Part shown: positions 1 to 9,224 of the stretch, piece after piece
How positions within the stretch are numbered: position 1 is the stretch's first letter
How the letters are laid out: each line of letters starts with the position of its first letter
Assembly: GCF_027627475.1 (NCBI RefSeq)
Contig: NZ_CP115484.1
Coordinates: 1,844,001-1,908,000 of the forward strand
Length of the DNA stretch: 64,000 nt
Source: Paenibacillus sp. SYP-B4298
GTDB lineage: Bacteria > Bacillota > Bacilli > Paenibacillales > Paenibacillaceae
Reading direction: 5' to 3'
The notes under the pieces: generated by a model
The model's database searches: none
What the model saw: the letters and a program-made list of their open reading frames with translations, nothing else
What the model was told of the DNA's origin: nothing
Translations under genes and position numbers: made by a program

Positions 1-2
1 AT

Positions 3-59
3 TACACGGTAGATCACATATTGGAGATTGAGCGGCTGCTGCTGCCGCACACATCCTAG
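3..59 (+). CDS. C-terminal end of an upstream gene (partial)
   Basis: One frame is open from the left edge to a TAG at 57-59 and reads YTVDHILEIERLLLPHTS, a plausible helical protein tail. A terminator-like inverted repeat lies about 50 bases further on, in the same orientation. The family cannot be named from 18 residues. The evidence is only the open frame and the following hairpin, so this may be chance. Confidence 0.35.
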   Translation, partial: YTVDHILEIERLLLPHTS

Positions 60-110
60 CTAGGCAAGAAGCAGGATGGATCTCTGCTGCTCCGATGAAG
101 CTGTACCCTC

Positions 111-158
111 ACCTTCATGTTCGCTCTGCTTGAGTGGATATGAAGGTTTATTTATATC
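111..158 (+). terminator. Possible terminator of the upstream partial gene
   Basis: ACCTTCAT at 111-118 is exactly complementary to ATGAAGGT at 140-147. A T-rich run (TTTATTTATAT) follows. The loop is about 21 bases, long for a terminator. The rest of the gap up to the first full gene at 385 shows nothing else I can support. Confidence 0.4.
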
Positions 159-384
159 CGTCATAGACGATGTAAGCTGCTGAAAGTATGTAGTAATGAG
201 GAATGCTTGAATAAATGTCAAATAAATGCAAGGTATTAGTAACATTAGTGAATCGAAATCTGCTCCACAATTCGATATGATGGTACCATAAAATCCAGTT
301 ATTTACTGAACCCAAGATCATGGGCATGTAAAAGAGCGGGAGGGCTGTTAACCAACTGCTCAAATCTAATCTGGGAGGCAAGCT

Positions 385-2577
385 ATGATTTCTATCGAGT
401 TTCGGCAAGCAGAGGATGGTCATTACCCAAGGTTTACAGCACAGGAAGGGCCGGAACTGGAGGTGCTCTATCCAATTGAGATGCAGTTTCTGCTGGGAGC
501 ATCTGTTAAGGCACGATATAGCAAGGTAGCTGCGGCTTCGGCAGCAGGTGAGAGCTGGAGAGGCGAGGCGGAGCTTGAGCATTCGGGCTACCGCTTTCAC
601 ATTATCGATACATGGATGGATGGAATGACGATTCGCATCGAACGCTTGATTCGAGCGATCCGGTTAGGTGAGGGTGGCGAGGCGGATTGCGGACAGGCAG
701 GTGAACAGGGGGCGGAGGGCTTTCAGCTACAGTTGAAATTCGAACAGAACATTCATGAGAATACGCCCTTTCGCTTCCACGCGCCAGCGACCTGGTATGG
801 TTCCATCGACCAGCATCGGGAAAATGCGGTGCGGCTGTTCATGGATGATCGGCTCAGCTACCCGCTGGTGCTTGGTTATGATTCGTCGACAGGAACGACC
901 GTTGCGCTCGCCCGCACCCGGCTTGCCACGCAGGCGCTGCCGCCGCAGAGAGAGGCAGGACAGTCCCGCTACCTGCAGCGGACCAATATCGGCTCGATCG
1001 GCTATGCGCGCAGCGGGGGCAGGATTGTGTATCAGGCGCATCTTCCCTATTATGAAGGCGAGCGGAGTGTAGCGCTGTCGGCAGAGCAGCAGCCGGTATC
1101 GGCGTACTATCCGCTGGACGAACAAGCCATTGAGCTGCAGACGGCGTATGAGCTGCGGGTCGTCAACCAATGGGGATTTGATGAAGCGGTATTCGATGAA
1201 TTCAAATATCGCGCGGAGCAGAGCGAGCCGCAGCCTGTACAGCTCTCCTTCTCATTGGAGCAGTCGATGAGCTATCGGCTTGCTTCGCTCAAGGCTTCAT
1301 ACCGCGAGCTGCCGGGAGGAGCGGCAGGCTTTTTCTTTCATTTTGACCCGCGCAAGGGATACAGGAGCGCTCCCTCGGGCTTCGGCGCCTCCTTCGTTAA
1401 TATCCCTCATGAGAGCTACCAGACTGTGCTGGAGTACGGATTCACAGGACGGCAGATCCATGCAGCTTATGAGGTTGCAAGACGGGAAGGAGGGGAATGG
1501 TGGGAGAAGGGCAAGAGGGTCATCGACTTTTTTGTTGACCGATGCACGACGCCTAATGGCTGGATGTATACGTTGTACGAGGTGGAGCAGGACAGGCCCT
1601 TCGCCTCCTTCGGAGATGCGACGGCTCCTCGGCTCCATTACGTATCGCACGGCACGGTGCAAGGCAACTATCTGCGGCTTATGGTCGAACCGGCCTTTGA
1701 CCTGCTGACAGCGTATCAGCTCTATCGGGATGCAGGCCGGGAGGAGCCGCGCTGGTATGATGCGGTGAAGCGCTTTGGCGATTTCCTCGTGCGCCATCAA
1801 AACGGCGACGGCTCCTGGTATAGAGCGTTCGAGCCGGACGGTCATTCGCTCAAGAATGCGCCTGGCTTCGGAGACGATGAGTTCTCGTCCAAATCCGGCA
1901 CAGCCATTCCGATTATGTTCCTGATTGCACTATGGCGTGAGGAGCCGGGCGAAGGGATGCAATATTTGCGTGCGGCGATCAATGCCGCGGAATATGTGCT
2001 GTCGCATTTTGTCCAGCGCAGCCATTACCAGGGCGGCACACTGGATAATCCGAATGTGATTGACAAGGAAGCTGCTCAGTATGTGACAGCGGCTCTCTAT
2101 ACCCTCTATTATCATACGCGGGAGGAGCGGTATTTGCGTGGCGCATTGCGTGCAGCCCGCTTGTTCGTAACCTGGAACTACATCTGGACGGCGCCGACCA
2201 TGCCGGGCACAGCATTGCATCATTATGGCTTCAATACCGTCGGCTGCGGCGGCATCAACTCGATCTGGGGCGGGGGCGTCGTCGATATCTATTCGATGTT
2301 TTTTATCCGCGAGCTGCACGAGCTGGGCGAGGCGGCAGATGAGCCATTCCTCTGCCAGATGGCGCAATGGATTGCGGTGGGCGGCCAGCAGGTGCTCTCC
2401 CATCCGGGTGATCAGATGGGCTTTGCCGACATTGGGATGCAGCCGGAAGGCTTTGGCGTGTGCAGCCAGGGGATCGATGAAGGGATGATTGCCAAGGGGG
2501 ATGTATGGGGCACACTCGGCTGGATTTACTCTGCAGGACTTTTGGGTCTGGGTCGTTATATCGATAGAGCTAGGTAA
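385..2577 (+). CDS. Putative glycoside hydrolase-like (alpha/alpha) barrel protein, 730 aa
   Basis: I do not recognise a named family. The N-terminal 260 residues look beta-rich. The C-terminal half (about residues 310-720) alternates helices with aromatic-rich loops such as NGDGSWYRAF, TPNGWMYTLYE and YGFNTVGCGG, as in six-hairpin glycosidases, epimerases and lyases. There is no signal peptide, so it probably acts in the cytosol. The start at 385 is preceded by GGGAGG. It lies directly upstream of a sugar ABC transporter and its two-component system, so a role in breaking down the imported glycan is inferred. The substrate and catalytic residues are unknown. Confidence 0.6.
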   Translation: MISIEFRQAEDGHYPRFTAQEGPELEVLYPIEMQFLLGASVKARYSKVAAASAAGESWRGEAELEHSGYRFHIIDTWMDGMTIRIERLIRAIRLGEGGEADCGQAGEQGAEGFQLQLKFEQNIHENTPFRFHAPATWYGSIDQHRENAVRLFMDDRLSYPLVLGYDSSTGTTVALARTRLATQALPPQREAGQSRYLQRTNIGSIGYARSGGRIVYQAHLPYYEGERSVALSAEQQPVSAYYPLDEQAIELQTAYELRVVNQWGFDEAVFDEFKYRAEQSEPQPVQLSFSLEQSMSYRLASLKASYRELPGGAAGFFFHFDPRKGYRSAPSGFGASFVNIPHESYQTVLEYGFTGRQIHAAYEVARREGGEWWEKGKRVIDFFVDRCTTPNGWMYTLYEVEQDRPFASFGDATAPRLHYVSHGTVQGNYLRLMVEPAFDLLTAYQLYRDAGREEPRWYDAVKRFGDFLVRHQNGDGSWYRAFEPDGHSLKNAPGFGDDEFSSKSGTAIPIMFLIALWREEPGEGMQYLRAAINAAEYVLSHFVQRSHYQGGTLDNPNVIDKEAAQYVTAALYTLYYHTREERYLRGALRAARLFVTWNYIWTAPTMPGTALHHYGFNTVGCGGINSIWGGGVVDIYSMFFIRELHELGEAADEPFLCQMAQWIAVGGQQVLSHPGDQMGFADIGMQPEGFGVCSQGIDEGMIAKGDVWGTLGWIYSAGLLGLGRYIDRAR

Positions 2578-2689
2578 AAAGATAGATATTTCTAAGGAAA
2601 ACGATATTTTTGTTAATTTATCCCTAGTCCTATTCGCGTTACAGTGTTAAGGAGGCCAACTGCGGCACTATAATAACAAGGGAGGTAGC

Positions 2690-3982
2690 ATGATGCGTCT
2701 TAACAGAATATGGCTGCCGATGCTGGCTGCCGTGCTGCTGCTTGCCGGGTGCTCATCACAGGGCAACAGCGAGGGGGGGAATGGCGGACAGATTAGCTCC
2801 GAGGTGATCAGCATCAAGATGCTCAGTAGCTGGAGCACGGACACGGAGCGAGGTCGAGCGCTGCATGAGCTAGTCGATAAATATAATGAAGCGAATAAGG
2901 GGAAAGTGGAAGTCGCCATCGACATCAACCCGGATTGGCCGTCCTACCAAGAGAAGGTCAAGACGATGATCGCGGCGAACCAGCCGCCGGATTTGTTCAA
3001 TTATAATTTTAATCCTAATGATCTGTCGCGGCAGCAATCCGGCAAGCTGCTTGATTTTACGCCGTACATGGACGAGGAATGGAAAGCCCGCTTCAAGCAA
3101 GGAGATATAGATACGCTGACGATTGACGGCGAATTGACTTCTATACCTTTTGAAAAAGCAGGGGTGCTGTTCTACTACAATAAGGATTTGTTCGCTAAGG
3201 CAGATATCGATGCGTTCCCTGAAACCTGGGATGAGCTGCTGGCTGTCTGCGAGAAGCTGAAGGCGGCGGGCATTACGCCAATCTCGCTCATGACCTCGGA
3301 TGATGCCTGGCATGCGACGAATGTGCTTACCTACGCCGCTGCCGCGGGTGGCGGCATGCATGTATTTGATACGGGGAAATCGCTGGATACGCCGGAGATG
3401 GTCAAGGCCTATGAGCTGCTGAAGGAGCTGTTCCGTTATTCCACGGATGATGCGATCGGCGCCAATTATTCGATCAGCTCCAATCATTTTGCACTCGGCA
3501 ATACGGCGATGATTATCGATGGCCCGTGGCTGATCGGATCGCTGGATGAGGAGCTGCAAAAATCGATCGGCGTAGCGCCAGGCCCGTTGCTTGCTGGTGG
3601 CCAGGCCAAGGAAGGGTTCATCATAACAGATACGTACACGCCTTGGTCAGCCGGCAAGCAGAAGTCGAAGGAGAAGGAAAGAGCTATCGTTGATTTTATG
3701 AAATACCTCACCTCAGAGGAGAGTACGCGCCATATGACGCTGGAGGGGCGTGTGCTGCTATCGGCAGGACTGAGCTTGACAGAGGAGGAGCTGGCGACAG
3801 CCGGTCCGATCCTTGGCCCCTTTATTAACGTATCGAATCAGGCGCCTGAGAGCATCATCCAGATCTCCCGTGTGCTTCAGCCGGCAGCCATTGCGAAGCT
3901 GCCTTCCCTGATTGAGTCGATGATGTTCGATCAAGGCGAACCGGCCGACATCGTTCGTCAGTTGAATGAGGCGAATCAATAA
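2690..3982 (+). CDS. Sugar ABC transporter substrate-binding lipoprotein
   Basis: The protein has 430 residues. A signal peptide ends in the lipobox LLAGC (Cys about residue 20), followed by a Ser/Gly/Asn-rich linker, so the mature protein should be a membrane-anchored lipoprotein outside the cell. The body is a family 1 extracellular solute-binding protein, with KVKTMIAANQPPDLF and GNTAMIIDGPWLIGSL typical of the oligosaccharide-binding type. The start is an ATG doublet behind GGGAGG. It is the first gene of a transporter operon with two permeases. No ATPase gene is nearby, which is usual for Paenibacillus, where a shared MsmK/MsmX-type ATPase serves many importers. Confidence 0.93.
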   Translation: MMRLNRIWLPMLAAVLLLAGCSSQGNSEGGNGGQISSEVISIKMLSSWSTDTERGRALHELVDKYNEANKGKVEVAIDINPDWPSYQEKVKTMIAANQPPDLFNYNFNPNDLSRQQSGKLLDFTPYMDEEWKARFKQGDIDTLTIDGELTSIPFEKAGVLFYYNKDLFAKADIDAFPETWDELLAVCEKLKAAGITPISLMTSDDAWHATNVLTYAAAAGGGMHVFDTGKSLDTPEMVKAYELLKELFRYSTDDAIGANYSISSNHFALGNTAMIIDGPWLIGSLDEELQKSIGVAPGPLLAGGQAKEGFIITDTYTPWSAGKQKSKEKERAIVDFMKYLTSEESTRHMTLEGRVLLSAGLSLTEEELATAGPILGPFINVSNQAPESIIQISRVLQPAAIAKLPSLIESMMFDQGEPADIVRQLNEANQ

Positions 3983-3999
3983 TTGCATACTACACATAC

Positions 4000-4038
4000 C
4001 TGCCGCTAAGGAACGGTGTCCCCGATCCTTAGCGGCAG
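4000..4038 (+). promoter_or_regulatory. Intercistronic stem-loop between binding protein and permease genes
   Basis: A perfect 13-bp inverted repeat: CTGCCGCTAAGGA at 4000-4012 and TCCTTAGCGGCAG at 4026-4038, with a 13-base loop. Only a weak T run (CTTTTATC) follows. It sits in the 85-base gap between the binding-protein stop and the permease start. Such hairpins commonly stabilise the upstream message or partly terminate transcription, so that binding protein exceeds permease. That role is inferred. Confidence 0.75.
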
Positions 4039-4067
4039 AGCTTTTATCGCAAAGGAGAACCATCCCC

Positions 4068-4940
4068 ATGATTGCCAGAAGACAGATCATACTTTACTTG
4101 GCACCGGCAGTTATTTTTACTCTCCTGTTTTATCTGTTCCCGCTAGTCTTTGCCGGCTATACCAGTCTGCAGAGCTGGAATGGCCTCAACGAGATGGTGT
4201 ATGTCGGCATGGACAACTATCGCTTGCTTGCTGGTGACCCGGTGTTCGCGAAGGCCTTGCGCAATACGCTGACCTGGATCGCCTCAGCCGTATTGCTGCA
4301 CATACCGTTCGGCTTGCTGCTTGCCTTGCTGCTTGCCAGACGACCGCGCGGCTGGCGCCTTCTACGAGTGCTGCTTGTGCTGCCGAACGTCATCTCGACG
4401 ACTGCGATCGCCTTTCTATGGTATTTTGTGCTGCATGTAAATTTGGGACTGCTGAACCATCTGCTGGAGGCAGTTGGACTGCCCGGATGGAAACGTGCCT
4501 GGCTGAGTGACATCCAGACGGCGCTTGTGGCTCACCAGTTGCCCTTCATCTTGTACGTAGGACTAACTATGGTCATCTTCCTGGCACAGATGACGACCAT
4601 CCCGTCTGAGCTGTATGAGGCGGCCGAGATCGACGGGGCAACGGTGGTTCAGAAGGACTGGCTGATTACGATACCACTCCTGCGTGGTGCTGTATGGTTG
4701 AATATATTATTTAATGTTGCCTTTTGCCTGCGCATGTTCGAATACCCGCTGCTGATGACAGGAGGGGGGCCGGCGAATGAGACGGTCAACTTATCGCTCT
4801 ATATGTACAGAGAGATGGTGACCGCCAATCGCTATGGTGTATCGATGGCAACAGGGATAGTGTCGGTTGGCTTCGGAGCGGTAGTGATGGGGCTGTTACT
4901 GTGGATGTCCAGGCTTGCCCTTAGGAGGGGAAGCGTATGA
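4068..4940 (+). CDS. Carbohydrate ABC transporter permease, MalF-like
   Basis: This is an inner-membrane permease of 290 residues with about six hydrophobic helices. The first is at IILYLAPAVIFTLLFYLF. The binding-protein-dependent transport EAA motif is present (ELYEAAEIDGATVVQKDW), where the ATPase docks. The frame is open further upstream, but 4068 is the best start: AAAGGAG ends 10 bases before it, and the upstream part would run through the stem-loop. It partners the next gene, which it overlaps by 4 bases. Confidence 0.92.
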   Translation: MIARRQIILYLAPAVIFTLLFYLFPLVFAGYTSLQSWNGLNEMVYVGMDNYRLLAGDPVFAKALRNTLTWIASAVLLHIPFGLLLALLLARRPRGWRLLRVLLVLPNVISTTAIAFLWYFVLHVNLGLLNHLLEAVGLPGWKRAWLSDIQTALVAHQLPFILYVGLTMVIFLAQMTTIPSELYEAAEIDGATVVQKDWLITIPLLRGAVWLNILFNVAFCLRMFEYPLLMTGGGPANETVNLSLYMYREMVTANRYGVSMATGIVSVGFGAVVMGLLLWMSRLALRRGSV

Positions 4941-5740
4941 AGTGGCTGTCGCGCATCCTATTGGCCGTCAGCAGCTTCGTCATGCTTGCTCCCTTCTTAT
5001 GGCTGGTGTTAGCTTCATTGAAGACGAATCGGGAGCTGCTGCATCGTCCATTTGGCTTGCCTGTCCGATGGACATGGGATAATTACCTCACAGTGCTGTC
5101 GAAGCACCCGATTCCTGCTTATTTTCTTCATTCCGTGATCGTAGCCGCGCTGTCGACATTCATTGCGCTCGTGCTGGCTTCGCTGGCATCCTACATATTG
5201 ACCTATACGTTCCGGGGCCGTTCAGGCTGGCTGCTGTTGCTGGTGGCCGGGATTCTGGTGCCGACCAATGCTTTCATGGTGCCGTATTATTATCTGGTGC
5301 AATGGCTCGGCTTCTATGATTCGCTAGTCGGGTTATCGCTCGTCTATGCAGGGATTTCCCTTCCGCTTAGCGTATTAATAATAACAAACTATATGGCAGC
5401 CATTCCATCGGAGTTGTCAGAGGCGGCGAGCATGGACGGGGCAAGCGTGCATCGTATCTTTGTTCAGGTGGTGCTCCCTGTAAGCACCCCGGGGCTCGTG
5501 ACTGCCGCGATCTTCCTGGTCATTACAGCATGGAATGAGCTGTTGTTTGCCAACCTGCTGACACAGAGCGAAGGAACACGCACGTTGCAGGTGGCGATTC
5601 GCTTCTTCTTGACGACCTTTCAAGCGAATTATCCTCAAGCCTTTGCCGCGATGGTCATCGCTATCCTGCCGACGATTGCAGCCTATGCTTTGTTAAGTGA
5701 GAAAATAATCGGGGGCTTGACTGCTGGAGCGGTGAAATAA
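4937..5740 (+). CDS. Carbohydrate ABC transporter permease, MalG-like
   Basis: Second permease, 267 residues, about six membrane helices. The EAA loop reads ELSEAASMDGASVHRIF. Its ATG overlaps the stop of the first permease (ATGA at 4937-4940), so translation is likely coupled. With its partner it should form the heterodimeric channel for the sugar delivered by the lipoprotein at 2690. It ends 47 bases before the response regulator, which is probably in the same transcript. Confidence 0.93.
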   Translation: MKWLSRILLAVSSFVMLAPFLWLVLASLKTNRELLHRPFGLPVRWTWDNYLTVLSKHPIPAYFLHSVIVAALSTFIALVLASLASYILTYTFRGRSGWLLLLVAGILVPTNAFMVPYYYLVQWLGFYDSLVGLSLVYAGISLPLSVLIITNYMAAIPSELSEAASMDGASVHRIFVQVVLPVSTPGLVTAAIFLVITAWNELLFANLLTQSEGTRTLQVAIRFFLTTFQANYPQAFAAMVIAILPTIAAYALLSEKIIGGLTAGAVK

Positions 5741-5787
5741 AGAGCCTGCTCTTGCCCGGCCCCTGCTGTGGAGTGGAGGAGCAATGC

Positions 5788-7371
5788 ATGCGCGTGATGT
5801 TTGTAGATGATGAGCCGATTATTCGGGAGGGACTTCATTCCTTGATTGACTGGCGGGACGCCGGGTTCGATGAATGTCTGGAGGCGCCCAATGCAATAGC
5901 GGCGATGGAGCTGATGAAGGCCAGTCCACCCGATCTGGTCATTACCGATATTTTTATGCCGGAGATGTCCGGTATTGATTTTGCTCGTCAGGCCAAAACG
6001 GAGTTTCCGTCGATTCGATTCATTATCCTGACAGGCTATGAGAAGTTTGAATATGCAAGAGAGGCTGTGGCCATCGGCATCTCCAGTTATCTGGTGAAGC
6101 CGGTTCTGCCCGATGAGCTGAAGGAATCGGTGCAGAGCGTCGTCCAGGAGATTGGCCAGGAGCAGCGAACCTCGCTGATCAATGCCGATGCGCGGCGCAA
6201 GCTGGATATTTATAAGCCGATCGTCATCGAGAAGCTGTGGGCAGATCTGCTCTCTGGGGCATTCGCAGGGACGGATGAGATGAACGAGCGAATGGAGGCG
6301 GCAGGGCTCCAGGCTCTCCCGGGCTGCTATCTGGGCGTCTCGATCAAGCTGAATATGAATTCGCTTCTGCGCGACCCTTATAATGATATGACTCAGGTGA
6401 ACGGGGAGGTGCGCCGGATAGCTGCAGAACGACTGCGTGGCAGATGGCTGCATATCGCGGATGCGGGACCCGGACTGCTGCGGATTGTGCTGCAATGCGA
6501 GGTGGAGCCCAAGGCGTATGAGCAACTGCTGGGCGAATGTGAGCGGAAGCTGGGGCTGAGCGCTTGCATCGGAATCGGTGGTACCTACCCGGAATTGACC
6601 AGCATCTTCAAGTCGATCAATGAGGCCGAGGAAGCTGTGCATCTGCTGTCGCTCATGGAGAGTGGCGGGGTGATGAGCTATGAGAGCATCCCGAGCTGGC
6701 GCAACAGCCATATCGATTATCCGTATGTGGAGGAGAAGGAGCTGATCGAAGCGATACGCTTTCGCGACCAGCTCGACGACCAGCCGCTAGCCCCATTCGT
6801 GAGGGCGCTTGAGGCGCAGCAGGCCGCGCCGCAGATGATGAAGCTGATGTTTGTCCATCTGCTGGGGACGATCTACAGACTGGCCGACGAATATAAGGCA
6901 GGAGATTCATTGCCGCCCTATATCGAGAATTATGCCCGGCTGAGTGATATGGATTCGGTGAGCGACATTCAGCAGTTTTTCGAGACATGCTTCAATCAAC
7001 TACTGGCGATCAAGGCGCGAACGCATGCGGGCTATGTGGATATTCTGGTGGAGCGAGCCAAGCTGGCGATGGTTGAGGGGTATGCCGACAGCAACTTGTC
7101 TGTCAGTACGGTCGCGCGTCTGCTGTGCATTACACCGAATTACCTGTCGCGCATCTTCCATCAGAAGACGGGCATGACCTGTGTGGAATACTTGACTGGC
7201 ATCCGTCTGGACGAAGCGAAGAAGCTGCTCATTCATACCTCGCTGAAAAATTATGATATTGCAGAGAAGATCGGCTATGCGAGCGCCCATTATTTCAGCA
7301 GCTTGTTCAAGAAAAATACAGGTCTTACACCTAGCGAGTTTCGGGAGCGCCATGGAGCCAGGGAGCGATGA
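5788..7371 (+). CDS. Two-component response regulator, AraC-type output (YesN-like)
   Basis: The protein has 527 residues. An N-terminal receiver domain (about 1-120) has the acidic pair in FVDDEP, the phospho-acceptor Asp54 in VITDIFMPE and Lys in SSYLVKPV. A long middle region follows, and a C-terminal pair of AraC helix-turn-helix motifs occupies roughly the last 100 residues (VSTVARLLCITPNYLSRIF and IAEKIGYASAHYFSSLFKK). The start at 5788 is chosen because GGAGGAGC lies about 9 bases upstream. It overlaps the kinase gene by 4 bases. It probably activates the operon 385-9131 in response to a sugar sensed by the kinase. Confidence 0.93.
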   Translation: MRVMFVDDEPIIREGLHSLIDWRDAGFDECLEAPNAIAAMELMKASPPDLVITDIFMPEMSGIDFARQAKTEFPSIRFIILTGYEKFEYAREAVAIGISSYLVKPVLPDELKESVQSVVQEIGQEQRTSLINADARRKLDIYKPIVIEKLWADLLSGAFAGTDEMNERMEAAGLQALPGCYLGVSIKLNMNSLLRDPYNDMTQVNGEVRRIAAERLRGRWLHIADAGPGLLRIVLQCEVEPKAYEQLLGECERKLGLSACIGIGGTYPELTSIFKSINEAEEAVHLLSLMESGGVMSYESIPSWRNSHIDYPYVEEKELIEAIRFRDQLDDQPLAPFVRALEAQQAAPQMMKLMFVHLLGTIYRLADEYKAGDSLPPYIENYARLSDMDSVSDIQQFFETCFNQLLAIKARTHAGYVDILVERAKLAMVEGYADSNLSVSTVARLLCITPNYLSRIFHQKTGMTCVEYLTGIRLDEAKKLLIHTSLKNYDIAEKIGYASAHYFSSLFKKNTGLTPSEFRERHGARER

Positions 7372-9131
7372 GCCGACTGCGATCGATCCGCTCCCAGATG
7401 GTCATCTTCTTTTCGATTCTGTTGCTTCTGCCATTGCTGATCTTCGCGCTATATGTGTATTCGACGGTGCAATCCAATCTGATGCAATCGTATTCTCGCC
7501 ACTATAATCAGGTAGCGGAAGCGTTGACCATCGAGATTGGCAAATGGCGGGAGGAGTATGAGGGCTTTGCAATGCGGATCTTCGGTGATGCGCTGGTGCA
7601 GCGCTACCTGATGGTGGAGGAATGGGAGCAGACGGCGGAGCATTTCAGCTTGCGCAGCGAGCTGCGCAACAGGCTCGTCTCCTATGGCGATTCAAGTGAG
7701 TATACGCGCAATGTGTATATCATGAACAAGGAATTCCGTATTGACGGCAGCACGGCCATTGCGCCGCGCATGATTGCGAACCTGACGAGTCTGATCAGCC
7801 GGATCGATGAGGCGGAGGGCAAGCCGATCTGGTTCCACGGATTCGAGGAGGAGATGATCGTCATCGCCTCCCAGGTGATCGATAACCGGATTGATCTCAA
7901 TCGCAAGATCGGCTATCTGTTCGTGGTGCTCGATGCGAAGGAGCTGCTGGACAAATTCAAGCAGTTTACACTCGATGAAGGCCAGCAATTCGCACTGTAC
8001 GATGAGGAGCACCGCTTCATGATTTCTACCTCGGACGATTGGAGGCCTGAGCTGGCGCAGCGGGTTCAAGCGAGTGATAATGGCTATGCGGTCATGCAGG
8101 CTGGACAGGATCAGTATGCGTACTTTGCAATGTCGGAAAAAGATTGGCATGTCGCCACATGGATACTGGAGTCGAGGATCAATGAGCCCGTGCGCAAGGT
8201 ACTGATCGCCTTCATGCTGATCGTGGCGGCGCTTCTGGTATTCACGATTGTGATGGTCATCTTCGTCTCTCACCGGATTACCCGCCCACTGCTTCAACTG
8301 CAATCGGCTATTAAGGAATGGGGCAGCGGGAACACGGTGAAGGTGCCGGTGCTGCGTAATGATGAGATCGGCCAGGTGGCGAACAAGCTCAATATGATGT
8401 CAGATGAAATTACCCATCTGATCGCCAAGAACCGCGAGGAAGAGGAGAAGCGGCGCAAGCTGCAGTTGCAGACGCTGGAGTACCAGATCAACCCGCATTT
8501 TCTCTACAATGCGCTGGATTCCGTCTATATGCTGGCTCGCAAGTATGAGGATTCCCGCATAAGCGACATTGTCACCTCGCTGTCAAGGCTATTCCGAATC
8601 GGACTCAACCAAGGGCGAGAGATTATCTCCGTCGGCGATGAGGTCAGGCATGTCGGCTATTACTTGAAAATACAGGGCATTCGCTTCGGCGAGCAGCTAA
8701 GCTGGAGCATTGATATAGACCCTGAAGCCGAGAAATATACGATCATCAAATTTCTGCTGCAGCCGCTTGTGGAGAACAGTATTATCCATGGCGTGCGCAA
8801 GCAGGATCGTCCCGGCACGGTCACGGTGCGTGCGACCGTGGAAGAGAGCAATATCCGGCTGGAGGTATCGGATGATGGAGCGGGAATGAGCGGAGACCGG
8901 CTCGTCGAGGTTCGTCGCTCGCTTGAGCGTGAGGAAATCGAGGATTCGTGGACAGCCGCGACGATGCATACGGGGGGCTTCGGCCTGCGTAATGTGCATC
9001 AGCGCATCCGCCTCCATTATGGTTTCAAATATGGCGTGGAGCTATATAGCCAGGCAGGCGGCGGTACGACTGCGGTCATCCGCCTGCCGCTGAGCGAAGC
9101 TGCCGCTGAGGCGGCTGCAGGAGAGGCATAG
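7368..9131 (+). CDS. Sensor histidine kinase (YesM-like)
   Basis: A membrane kinase of 587 residues. An N-terminal helix (about 10-33) and a second one (about 275-300) flank an extracellular sensor of some 240 residues. Then come HAMP, a His_kinase domain with the phospho-acceptor His in QINPHFLYNALDSV, and a HATPase domain with LVENSIIHGV, DDGAGM and GGFGLRNVHQRI. It overlaps the preceding regulator gene (ATGA), an arrangement typical of Paenibacillus sugar-sensing systems. The ligand is unknown but is probably a glycan handled by the adjacent transporter. Confidence 0.94.
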   Translation: MSRLRSIRSQMVIFFSILLLLPLLIFALYVYSTVQSNLMQSYSRHYNQVAEALTIEIGKWREEYEGFAMRIFGDALVQRYLMVEEWEQTAEHFSLRSELRNRLVSYGDSSEYTRNVYIMNKEFRIDGSTAIAPRMIANLTSLISRIDEAEGKPIWFHGFEEEMIVIASQVIDNRIDLNRKIGYLFVVLDAKELLDKFKQFTLDEGQQFALYDEEHRFMISTSDDWRPELAQRVQASDNGYAVMQAGQDQYAYFAMSEKDWHVATWILESRINEPVRKVLIAFMLIVAALLVFTIVMVIFVSHRITRPLLQLQSAIKEWGSGNTVKVPVLRNDEIGQVANKLNMMSDEITHLIAKNREEEEKRRKLQLQTLEYQINPHFLYNALDSVYMLARKYEDSRISDIVTSLSRLFRIGLNQGREIISVGDEVRHVGYYLKIQGIRFGEQLSWSIDIDPEAEKYTIIKFLLQPLVENSIIHGVRKQDRPGTVTVRATVEESNIRLEVSDDGAGMSGDRLVEVRRSLEREEIEDSWTAATMHTGGFGLRNVHQRIRLHYGFKYGVELYSQAGGGTTAVIRLPLSEAAAEAAAGEA

Positions 9132-9186
9132 CCTGTATCTAGGGTAAGCCAAGGCGAACCGCTCCCACGCATATATTCTTCTCTAC

Positions 9187-9216
9187 AGCCGGCGCTGCTT
9201 GCGCCGGCTTCTCTTA
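9187..9216 (+). terminator. Rho-independent terminator of the sugar operon
   Basis: AGCCGGCGC at 9187-9195 and GCGCCGGCT at 9201-9209 form a perfect 9-bp GC-rich stem with a 5-base loop, followed by TCTCTT. It closes the operon and separates it from the convergent MFS gene. Confidence 0.75.
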
Positions 9217-9224
9217 GGTTGCGC

